Below the pieces are notes generated by a model. That model worked only from the letters and a program-made list of their open reading frames with translations. It did not search any database and was not told where the DNA came from. From NCBI RefSeq assembly GCF_937888285.1, contig NZ_CALART010000045.1:1-10675 (forward strand): a DNA stretch of 10,675 nt. Direction: 5' to 3'. Positions within the stretch are counted from its first letter, which is position 1; every line of letters starts with the position of its first letter. Positions 1-6,227 of the stretch are shown in pieces. A program made the position numbers and the translations under genes. The stretch is from an uncultured Aquimonas sp. (GTDB taxonomy: Bacteria > Pseudomonadota > Gammaproteobacteria > Xanthomonadales > Xanthomonadaceae).

Positions 1-51
1 TGTCACTTCACGGACGGTGCCGCAAGTGTAGCCAATTATGTAGACACCCTC

Positions 52-1293
52 TCAGGTTCGCGCACATGCGACCTGCGAGAAGTCGAGCTGCAGTCGATCG
101 CCGGACACCTCGATCCGCAAGCCAAGGCGTTCGCCCAGGGCCCGCGCGAGCCGCAGCGGGAAACTGCGGTCGGAGCGCGTATCCGCGGTGTCCGCATCGA
201 TTCCAAGTGCGTGCACCTGCAGGACGGCGCCATCCACTGCAAGCCGGATCTCGGCGACGCCCGCGTGATCGATGAGGCCGCGCAATACGTTCGCCAACAG
301 GACATGCAGCCAGCCCGCCGGAATCCTCACCTGCGGGCCGGGCAGGCCCTGCGGCGGAGCCAGCTGGACTCCGCGTGCGGCGGCGCGGGCCTGCATGCGC
401 CCCAGCGCGTCGACCAGGGCTTCGCCCAATCCGCAGGCCTCGACCGCAGCCGGCAGCGCGCGTCCATTCAGCAGCAGACCTTCTTGCAGCAGGCCGAGCT
501 CGTCGACCGCGCGCTCGATGCGTTCGAGGCGGCGGCGCGTGCTGGCCGGGGTGCCGTCGTCATCCAGCAGCACCTCGACCGCCCCGCGCAGGGAAGCGAT
601 CGGCGTGCGCAGCTCATGGCTGGCATCGGCGAAGAAGGCCTCGCGGGCGCGCTCGGCCTCGGCAAGGCGATGCTGGTAGCCGTCGAGCGCTTCGCCGATG
701 CCGCGCAGCAGGGGGTCGTGCAGGCCCGCCGACAGAGACTGTGTCGCTGGCGGCGCGGGCAGGGCTTCGATGCCAGCCGCCAACCGCGCCAGTGGCTGCA
801 GCGCACGCCCGGCCAGCCACTGGCCCGCCAGCGCCGAGGCCAGACCGCCAATGAGCAGGATCACCACGTTGAGCCCGAGCAGATAGCGCTCCAGGCTCTC
901 GATGTCCTCAAGGTCCATCAGGTAGACGAGCCGGTCCTCACCGACCGTGACCAGCGTGGCGTGAACGCCTTCGGGCAGGCCAGGCAGGCCCTCGTGGACC
1001 CCGTCCGCGAGCTCGGCGATGCCGGGCGGCAGCTCCGCGGGCGCCGGCAGACCCCCGCGCAGGTGCCAGCCGCGCAGCCGTCCGTGCCACGGCAGGCGTG
1101 GCTCGCTCCCTGCGGCGAGCGCGGCGCGGGCATCCGCGGCCTCGGCCTCGATCATCACGCCCATCATCAGCTCTTCGTAGTCCTCGGCGATCCACCACGC
1201 AGCGGAGGCGAATCCGAGGCTCAGCAGCAGGCCGAGCAGGGCCGACAGCAGGGCGATGCGGCGCTTCAGGGAAAGTCGCGACAGCAGGTCCAT
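52..1293 (-). CDS. Sensor histidine kinase with ExxE sensor motifs and degenerate ATPase domain
   Basis: Inner-membrane two-component sensor kinase, 413 aa. Seen: a basic N-terminus, TM1 at about residues 13-34, a periplasmic region of about 100 residues, TM2 at about 138-160, a weak HAMP-like linker, and a clear HisKA phosphoacceptor motif ASHELRTP with His226. The periplasmic region starts with EDYE (E37, E40) and ends with EDIE (E129, E132) just before TM2. Such ExxE motifs bind Fe3+/Zn2+ in PmrB and ColS, so a metal-sensing role is an inference. The C-terminal ATPase domain is short and odd. An N-box-like LLAN (N335) remains, but DxGxG (G1) reads VHALGID near 360-366 and the glycine-rich G2 loop is not recognisable before LARALGERLGLRIEV. 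No response regulator is adjacent on the upstream side; a partner could lie beyond position 1. The ATG at 1293 is preceded by GGCGGAG about 10 nt upstream. The gene diverges from the glycosyltransferase operon. Confidence 0.9.
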   Translation of the reverse strand: MDLLSRLSLKRRIALLSALLGLLLSLGFASAAWWIAEDYEELMMGVMIEAEAADARAALAAGSEPRLPWHGRLRGWHLRGGLPAPAELPPGIAELADGVHEGLPGLPEGVHATLVTVGEDRLVYLMDLEDIESLERYLLGLNVVILLIGGLASALAGQWLAGRALQPLARLAAGIEALPAPPATQSLSAGLHDPLLRGIGEALDGYQHRLAEAERAREAFFADASHELRTPIASLRGAVEVLLDDDGTPASTRRRLERIERAVDELGLLQEGLLLNGRALPAAVEACGLGEALVDALGRMQARAAARGVQLAPPQGLPGPQVRIPAGWLHVLLANVLRGLIDHAGVAEIRLAVDGAVLQVHALGIDADTADTRSDRSFPLRLARALGERLGLRIEVSGDRLQLDFSQVACART

Positions 1294-1317
1294 CGGGTGC
1301 CGGCTCCGCCAACGGAA

Positions 1318-1328
1318 GTTCTTAACGC
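1318..1328 (-). promoter_or_regulatory. Possible promoter/operator segment upstream of the kinase
   Basis: GTTCTTAACGC on the plus strand. It contains CTTAACGC (1321-1328), the same octamer that starts the candidate box at 1515-1522 on the far side of the divergent region. On the minus strand it reads GTTAAGAAC, an AT-rich patch 25-33 bases before the kinase start codon, so it could also be the -10 region. A second half-site 11 bp away is not evident. Weak evidence. Confidence 0.2.
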
Positions 1329-1514
1329 GGGGCGCCTAGTCTGCGGCCTGCGCGCGGCGCTGCGAACCGCAGCGCCACCCACGCCAGCTGCCAGACCGGC
1401 ACTGCAGCGCGCCGCCACGCGGTCTTGGCTTGGTCTATCGGCGTGGAAGACGCAGCGGGGTGCGGTGCCGTTGGCCATCGACGTCCGTTGGGCCTTGGTT
1501 CTGTGCACGATTGA

Positions 1515-1531
1515 CTTAACGCATCACTAAC
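1515..1531 (+). promoter_or_regulatory. Candidate OmpR/PmrA-type direct-repeat box
   Basis: CTTAAC (1515-1520), five bases, then ACTAAC (1526-1531), giving half-sites 11 bp apart. This is the spacing used by OmpR-family regulators, and the half-site resembles the PmrA box CTTAAT-N5-CTTAAT. It lies 45 bp upstream of the ATG of the ArnT-like gene in otherwise GC-rich DNA. A TTGACT at 1511-1516 could be a -35 element, but no good -10 follows at standard spacing, as expected of an activator-dependent promoter. The assignment is inferred from the motif only. Confidence 0.35.
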
Positions 1532-1576
1532 CGACTGCCAAGGGTGCAACAAGGTTTGAGCCCGATCCTCCCCTCC

Positions 1577-3292
1577 ATGACCGTGAACGCCGCCCGCTCA
1601 GAGCCACGCCTGCGCCCGCCGCTGGACCTCTGGCTGCTGGCCGCGCTAGCGCTGTGGCTGCTCGGCATCGGCTACGGCCTGCGCGATCCGTGGCCGGCGG
1701 ACGAGCCGCGCTTCGCGCTGATGGGCCGCGACATGGTCGAGACCGCGCGCTGGTGGGTGCCGCACCGCGGGCCCGAGCTGTACGCCGAGAAGCCGCCGGT
1801 GTTCCTGTGGCTGCAGGCCGCGGCCTATGCGCTGACCGGACAGACCCGGCTGGCCTTCCTGCTGCCCTCGCTGCTGGCGGCCTTCGGCACGCTGGCGCTG
1901 AGCTGGGACCTGCTGCGTCGTGTCTACAACCGCCGCGTCGCCTTCTGGGGCGCGCTCGGCCTGCTGTTCTGCGTGCAGTTCACCCTGCAGGGCCGCACCG
2001 CCCAGATCGACATGGTGCTGGTGCTGTTCACCACGCTGGGCCTGTACGGCATCCTCCGCCACCTGCTGCTGGGCCCGGCCTGGGGCTGGTACGTGCTGGC
2101 GGGCGTGGCGACGGGCCTGGGCGTGATCACCAAGGGCACCGGCTTCCTGCCCTGGCTGCTGCTGATTCCCTACGCGGTGGCGCGCGCGCGCGGCATGCGC
2201 GGGCTGGCCCGCTTCGACGGCGGCTGGCGCTGGGCGCTGGGTCCGCTGGCCATGCTGCTGCCGATCCTCGCCTGGGCGCTGCCGCTGCTCTACTTCGCCG
2301 CCCAGCCGGGCAACGCCGAGCTGGCCGCGTATCGCGACGACCTGCTGTTCAAGCAGACCGTTACCCGCTATGCCAATGCGTGGATGCACCTGAAGCCCTG
2401 GTGGTACTACCTGGTCGAGGTGGTGCCGGTGCTGTGGCTGCCGCTCGCCCTGCTGCTGCCCTGGGCGCTGCCGGCCTGGTGGCGGCGGGTGCGTCGTGGT
2501 GACGCGCGTCCGCTGCTGCTGGTCGGCTGGGTGGCGCTGGTGCTGCTGTTCTTCTCGCTGTCGCCGGGCAAGCGCGGCGTCTACCTGCTGCCGGCGGTGC
2601 CGGCGCTGGCGATGGCGCTGGCGCCGCTGCTGCCGGGCCTGCTGCGCTTGGCCGGAGTGCAGCGCGCGCTGTGGGTGCTCGGCTTTGCCATCGCCGGCCT
2701 GCTCGCGGTTGCCGCAGCCTGGGCACTGTTCGGCGAGCCGCGCTTCGCCCAGCGCGTGCTGGAGCAGAACGGCGTCGCCCCGTGGGACTGGCTGTTGGCA
2801 GTCGGTGCGCTGGGCGTGCTGGCGTGCGCCGCGCTGTGGCGGCGCGGGGCGATCGCCTTCGCGGTGGTGATGACGCTGGTGTGGAGCGGCTACGGCCTGT
2901 TCGGCTATCCCGACATGAACGGGGCGCGCTCGGGGCGCGCGCTGATGGAGCGCGCGCAGGCGCTGCTGCCCGCGGGCGCCGCGCTGGGCCTGGTCGGCGC
3001 GCCCGAGCAGTTCCTGCTGCAGGGCGTGGGCGAGGTCCGCGCCTTCGGCTTCAAGACCCCGGTCGAGCACCAGCGCCAGCTGGCCGACGCCTGGCTGCGC
3101 GAGTCCGATCGGCACTGGATGCTGATCCAGCGCAGCGACAAGGACGACTGCATCGACCCGGCCCGGGCCATCGAAGTCGGCATGTCCAACCGCCGCCACT
3201 GGTTCCTGGTCAATGCCGCCGGCCTGCGCGCCGGCTGCGTGCCGCCGGCCCCCGATGAAACCTCTCCCCTCCATCTCGACGCGGATGACTGA
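1577..3292 (+). CDS. ArnT-like GT-C (GT83) membrane glycosyltransferase
   Basis: Polytopic inner-membrane glycosyltransferase that takes a sugar from a polyprenyl-phosphate donor and transfers it on the periplasmic face, typically to lipid A. Length is 571 aa from the ATG at 1577. Seen: a first TM segment at about 17-34, then the family signature DPWPADEPRFALMGRDM with D42/E43, EKPP with E71, and QIDMVLVLF with D145, matching the conserved acidic residues of ArnT/PMT-like enzymes. About ten further hydrophobic segments follow, then SPGKRGVYLLP (329-339), equivalent to the KR.YLLP loop of the family. The C-terminal about 130 residues are less hydrophobic and probably periplasmic. A GTG at 1544 would add 11 residues. 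I prefer the ATG because the candidate regulatory box lies just upstream and the extension is not family-like; neither has a good ribosome binding site. First gene of a three-gene overlapping operon. The sugar is unknown: no aminoarabinose synthesis genes are present here. Confidence 0.9.
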   Translation: MTVNAARSEPRLRPPLDLWLLAALALWLLGIGYGLRDPWPADEPRFALMGRDMVETARWWVPHRGPELYAEKPPVFLWLQAAAYALTGQTRLAFLLPSLLAAFGTLALSWDLLRRVYNRRVAFWGALGLLFCVQFTLQGRTAQIDMVLVLFTTLGLYGILRHLLLGPAWGWYVLAGVATGLGVITKGTGFLPWLLLIPYAVARARGMRGLARFDGGWRWALGPLAMLLPILAWALPLLYFAAQPGNAELAAYRDDLLFKQTVTRYANAWMHLKPWWYYLVEVVPVLWLPLALLLPWALPAWWRRVRRGDARPLLLVGWVALVLLFFSLSPGKRGVYLLPAVPALAMALAPLLPGLLRLAGVQRALWVLGFAIAGLLAVAAAWALFGEPRFAQRVLEQNGVAPWDWLLAVGALGVLACAALWRRGAIAFAVVMTLVWSGYGLFGYPDMNGARSGRALMERAQALLPAGAALGLVGAPEQFLLQGVGEVRAFGFKTPVEHQRQLADAWLRESDRHWMLIQRSDKDDCIDPARAIEVGMSNRRHWFLVNAAGLRAGCVPPAPDETSPLHLDADD

Positions 3293-4070
3293 TCCCGTGG
3301 ACACGCTCGCCTGCCCGACGATCTCGATCGTCATCCCCGCCCACAACGAAGCCGGCAACCTGCCGGGCCTGATCGACGAGGTCGTCAACGCGTTTGCCGG
3401 TCGCCGCGACTACGAGATCGTGGTGGTGGATGACGCCAGCAGCGACCACAGCCCGGCCGTACTGGCCCAGCTGCAGCGGCGCCTGCCGCAGCTGCGCGTG
3501 CTGCGGCACGTGCGCAACGCCGGCCAGAGCACCGCGCTGATCAACGGCGTGCGGCATGCCCGCGGCGTCTGGATCGGCACCCTCGACGGCGACGCCCAGA
3601 ACGATCCCGCCGACCTGCCGCGCCTGCTCGCCGAGATCGAGCGCCGCGCCGACCCCGCGCTCAAGCTGATCCAGGGTTGGCGCGTCAGCCGGCGCGATTC
3701 CGGCATCAAGCGGCTGTCCTCGAAGATCGCCAACGCCGTGCGCGGCGGCCTGCTGCGCGACGCCACGCCCGACAGCGGCTGCGGCATCCGCGTGGTCGAG
3801 CGCGCCGCCCTGCTGAACGCGCCAGCCTTCGACCACATGCATCGGTTCATTCCCGCGCTGATCCGCCAGGGCGGCTGGAAGGTCGACAGCCTGCCGGTGA
3901 ACCATCGACCGCGCGGCGCCGGGGCATCGCACTACGGCACCTGGAACCGGCTGTGGGTCGGCATCGTCGATCTGTTCGGCGTGGCCTGGCTGGGCCGGCG
4001 CACGCGGGTGACCACGGTCAACGAGCAGCGCGTCGAGCGTGCCGCGACCGGCGAGCGGCAGACTGCATGA
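3285..4070 (+). CDS. GT2 glycosyltransferase, DPM1/ArnC-like polyprenyl-phosphate sugar synthase
   Basis: Cytosolic-face GT-A enzyme predicted to transfer a sugar from a nucleotide donor to undecaprenyl phosphate, 261 aa. Seen: ISIVIPAHNEAGNL (13-26), VVVDDASSD with D49/D50 for nucleotide binding, the DxD motif LDGDAQNDP (D101, D103), and DSGCGIRV (163-170), typical of DPM1/ArnC proteins. A basic, aromatic C-terminal part (RPRGAGASHYG, then WNRLWVGIVDLFGVAWL) probably touches the membrane. There is no pair of C-terminal TM helices as in GtrB/ArnC, so it is closer to the soluble DPM1 form. The ATG at 3285 overlaps the ArnT-like gene by 8 bp, suggesting translational coupling. An in-frame ATG at 3255 is possible but lies deeper in the upstream gene and adds residues unlike the family. 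The adjacent GT-C enzyme is the likely user of its product; the sugar cannot be read from sequence. Confidence 0.88.
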   Translation: MTDPVDTLACPTISIVIPAHNEAGNLPGLIDEVVNAFAGRRDYEIVVVDDASSDHSPAVLAQLQRRLPQLRVLRHVRNAGQSTALINGVRHARGVWIGTLDGDAQNDPADLPRLLAEIERRADPALKLIQGWRVSRRDSGIKRLSSKIANAVRGGLLRDATPDSGCGIRVVERAALLNAPAFDHMHRFIPALIRQGGWKVDSLPVNHRPRGAGASHYGTWNRLWVGIVDLFGVAWLGRRTRVTTVNEQRVERAATGERQTA

Positions 4071-4804
4071 ACTTCGCCGATCCGATCTGGCTGGGCGTGG
4101 GCCTGCTGGCGCAGGTCGCGTTTTCGGCGCGCTTCCTGGTGCAGTGGCTGCTTTCCGAGCGCGCGCGGCGTTCGTTGCTGCCGGTGCACTTCTGGTTCTT
4201 CAGCGTGGCGGGCGCGGTGCTGCTGCTGGCCTATGCCGCACACCAGCGCGATGCGGTGATCGCGCTCGGCCAGATCGTTGGTCTCGCCATCTACCTGCGC
4301 AACATCGAGCTGGTGCAGCGCGCCGCGCGGGGCCGCGCGATCGGCTTCCTGTGGCCCTGGCTGGGCCTGGCTGGGCTCGCGCTTGCCGCTGGCCTGCTGA
4401 GCCACGAGGCGCCGGTGGCACGCACGGCCGTCGAACGCGCAGCACCGCTGTGGTTCGCGCTGGGCTTTCTCGGACAGACGCTCTTCACCGGCCGCTTCGT
4501 GGTCCAGCTGTATGCCTCCGAGCGCGCCCAGGCTTCGGTCAATCCGGTGCAGTTCTGGTACCTGTCGCTGTCCGGCAGTCTGCTGCTGCTGGCCTATGCC
4601 CTGCACACCGGCGATGCGGTGATCATTCTGGGCCAGAGCTTTGGCCTGATCGTCTATCTGCGCAATCTGGCGCTGATCCGCAAGCAGCGTGAGCCTGACC
4701 ACCACGGCGAGGACTTCGAAGACGAGGTGGCCGCTCTGCGTGCGTCCGAAGGCGCCAGTGAGGAGGCGCCGGCGAAGCCCGCTCAGCCGGCGCGCCCGCG
4801 GTAG
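4067..4804 (+). CDS. Tandem LAB_N-domain membrane protein (two repeats, 3-1-3 topology)
   Basis: Membrane protein of 245 aa with two LAB_N (lipid A biosynthesis N-terminal) repeats. Repeat 1 is about residues 8-83 and repeat 2 about 129-204. Both follow the pattern W..G...Q..F..RF.VQ....ERA....P..FW..S..G..LLLAYA.H..DAV..LGQ..GL..YLRN. Each has three hydrophobic segments, and an extra one (about 92-112) joins them, giving 3+1+3. The last 40 residues are charged and probably cytosolic (HHGEDFEDEVAAL, then EEAPAKPAQPARPR). LAB_N is related to the PQ-loop/MtN3 (SWEET) clan; its function is not established. Next to a polyprenyl-phosphate sugar synthase and an ArnT-like transferase, a role in moving or presenting the lipid-linked sugar is a reasonable inference. 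The ATG overlaps the preceding TGA (ATGA), indicating coupling. The 3' end overlaps the convergent DUF1275 gene by 22 bp. Confidence 0.87.
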   Translation: MNFADPIWLGVGLLAQVAFSARFLVQWLLSERARRSLLPVHFWFFSVAGAVLLLAYAAHQRDAVIALGQIVGLAIYLRNIELVQRAARGRAIGFLWPWLGLAGLALAAGLLSHEAPVARTAVERAAPLWFALGFLGQTLFTGRFVVQLYASERAQASVNPVQFWYLSLSGSLLLLAYALHTGDAVIILGQSFGLIVYLRNLALIRKQREPDHHGEDFEDEVAALRASEGASEEAPAKPAQPARPR

Positions 4805-5448
4805 TGCAGCACGGCATAGCCCAGCGCCGCCGCAAGCACCAGGCCCGCCGGCAGGTACAGCGCCGCATAGCCAAGCCTGTGGAAGCCCAGCGCGCCGAGC
4901 ACGCCGCCCAGGCTGAAGCCGCCGATCACCAGCAGGCACAGGCTGACCCGGCGCATCTCTACCGGCATGCCGCGCAGCCAGTGGCCGAGCGCGATGCCGA
5001 GGTCGGTGAACATGCCGGACAGATGGGTGGTACGCACCACCGCTCCGCTGTAGGTGCTGACCATGGCGTTCTGCAGGCCGCAAGCCAGCGCCGCCGCGTA
5101 CAGGCCCAGCGAACTGCGCGACTCGAACAGCGGCACCGCGACGATCAGCAGGGCACCCACCAGCGACAGCCCGACGCCGTAGCGGCGGCCCAGCCGCAGG
5201 GTGCTGTCCTGGATCAGAAAGCCGCTGACTGCCGTGCCCAGGAAGAAGGCCAGCAGGATCGATCCGAAGTGCGCGGCGCCGGTGAAATCGAGCTGGGCCA
5301 GGGCCGCGGCCACGTAGCTGGTGTTGCCGGTCAGGTGCGAGACCGCCTGGTGCTCGAAGCTGAGCAGGGCGATCACGTTGATCATGCCGGCGACCGCGGC
5401 CAGCACGGCGCCGCCGCTCAGGACCCAGGTGGGCAGTCGATGGATCAT
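4783..5448 (-). CDS. DUF1275 / YoaK-family membrane protein
   Basis: Inner-membrane protein of unknown function, 221 aa, with about six hydrophobic segments (about 9-30, 45-55, 60-80, 92-107, 114-130, 168-188, 193-215). Family features seen: AGMINVIALL near 20-29, SHLTGNTSYVA (37-47), and the long signature CGLQNAMVSTYSG..VRTTHLSGMFTDLG (123-151). Length is normal for the family. The ATG at 5448 has AGGAG 12 nt upstream, slightly far. A longer in-frame reading to 5676 adds a non-hydrophobic arginine-rich leader unlike the family and runs through the inverted repeat at 5528-5562, so I reject it. The gene is convergent with the LAB_N gene, their ends overlapping by 22 bp with no room for a hairpin terminator, and divergent from the cytochrome b561 operon. 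No substrate can be proposed. Confidence 0.88.
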   Translation of the reverse strand: MIHRLPTWVLSGGAVLAAVAGMINVIALLSFEHQAVSHLTGNTSYVAAALAQLDFTGAAHFGSILLAFFLGTAVSGFLIQDSTLRLGRRYGVGLSLVGALLIVAVPLFESRSSLGLYAAALACGLQNAMVSTYSGAVVRTTHLSGMFTDLGIALGHWLRGMPVEMRRVSLCLLVIGGFSLGGVLGALGFHRLGYAALYLPAGLVLAAALGYAVLHYRGRAG

Positions 5449-5527
5449 GCGTGGGCGGTGCTCCTGGATGGATCGACGGACACGATGCGATGCGAGGCGC
5501 TCGTCGCTCCCGGGAGGCTCGTGGACA

Positions 5528-5562
5528 GGCGCTGCGCATGGACGATCACCATGCGCAGCGCC
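5528..5562. promoter_or_regulatory. Perfect inverted repeat (13-bp arms) in a divergent intergenic region
   Basis: GGCGCTGCGCATG (5528-5540), spacer GACGATCAC, then CATGCGCAGCGCC (5550-5562). All 13 arm positions pair and the arm centres are 22 bp apart, about two helical turns. It lies 80 bp from the DUF1275 start and 125 bp from the cytochrome b561 start, in the shared upstream region. It could be an operator for a dimeric or tetrameric regulator, or an RNA hairpin in either leader. No T-tract follows on either strand, so a simple intrinsic terminator is unlikely. Confidence 0.5.
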
Positions 5563-5687
5563 GCGCGTTTCGGCAAGCGCTCCGCGAGCTCGCGCCTGCC
5601 GCAACGGAAGCGTCGCGCCCGCGCGTTCCACCGGTATCGCCAGCCGCACAACAGCGTCTTCCCACACCCACGCCACGAGGTCCTGCC

Positions 5688-6227
5688 ATGAGCCAAGCCC
5701 GCTATCCCCGCCCCTTGATCGCTCTGCACTGGCTGACCCTGCTGCTGATCGCCGTGGTTTACGCCTGCATGGAGTTCCGCGGCTACTTCCCGCGCGGCAG
5801 CGAGCCGCGTGAGCTGATGAAGGCGATCCACTTCTCCGGCGGCCTGACCGTGCTGCTGTTCGTGATCGCGCGCATCGCCCTGCGCCTGCGCGGGCCGATC
5901 CCGCCGGTCAGCCCGCCGCTGCCGGCCCTGCAGAAGCTGGCCGCGACTGCCGGCCACCTGGCCCTGTACGTGTTCATGCTGGGCATGCCCATCGTCGGCT
6001 GGCTGATCCTCTCGGCCGAAGGGGCTTCGATCAGCCTGTGGGGCATTCCGGTGCCGGCGCTGGTTGGCGAGAACAGCGATCTCGCCCACACGCTGGAGGA
6101 CTTCCACGAAATCGGCGCCACCGTCGGCTACGCCCTGATCGGCCTGCATGCGCTGGCCGGGCTCTACCACCACTACCTGCGCCGCGACGACACCCTGCGG
6201 CGGATGCTGCCGGGCCCGCGCGCGTGA
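5688..6227 (+). CDS. Cytochrome b561 family protein
   Basis: Four-helix di-heme b-type cytochrome of the inner membrane, 179 aa, expected to pass electrons between quinol and a membrane or periplasmic acceptor. Seen: RYPRPLIALHW with His14 in TM1 (about 9-28); IHFSGGLTVLLFVIARIALRLR with His48 in TM2 (about 48-67); TM3 at about 87-110 with His90; and FHEIGATVGYALIGLHALAGLYHHY with His140 and His154 in TM4. The spacing of histidines 14, 48, 140 and 154 fits the bacterial CybB/YodB type. The ATG at 5688 has GAGG 7 nt upstream, a good site. The stop overlaps the VIT gene start by 1 bp (TGATG), so the two proteins are probably coupled. A ferric reductase role beside an iron transporter is inference. 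Confidence 0.93.
   Translation: MSQARYPRPLIALHWLTLLLIAVVYACMEFRGYFPRGSEPRELMKAIHFSGGLTVLLFVIARIALRLRGPIPPVSPPLPALQKLAATAGHLALYVFMLGMPIVGWLILSAEGASISLWGIPVPALVGENSDLAHTLEDFHEIGATVGYALIGLHALAGLYHHYLRRDDTLRRMLPGPRA

Noticed and set aside
27..43. TGTAG direct repeat 12 bp apart in an AT-richer patch downstream of the kinase.
   Set aside because: Only 51 bases lie before the kinase stop and the neighbouring gene is not visible, so it cannot be tied to any promoter.
211..1530. Plus-strand open frame opposite the histidine kinase.
   Set aside because: Low-complexity R/Q/A-rich translation. The minus frame has two TM segments and the HisKA motif.
1646..3388. Long open frame on the minus strand opposite the ArnT-like gene (about 580 codons).
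   Set aside because: Its translation is a Q/R/H/P-rich string with no family motif, as expected antisense to a leucine-rich GC-rich membrane gene; the plus-strand protein has clear GT-C residues.
4783..4804. Possible annotation error, since the LAB_N and DUF1275 genes overlap by 22 bp.
   Set aside because: Both frames are well supported and both stop codons are clear; short tail-to-tail overlaps are normal in compact genomes.
3932..5539. Long minus-strand open frame spanning the LAB_N gene and the DUF1275 region.
   Set aside because: It overlaps three well-supported genes and yields arginine/glutamine-rich sequence; only the DUF1275 frame has family signatures.
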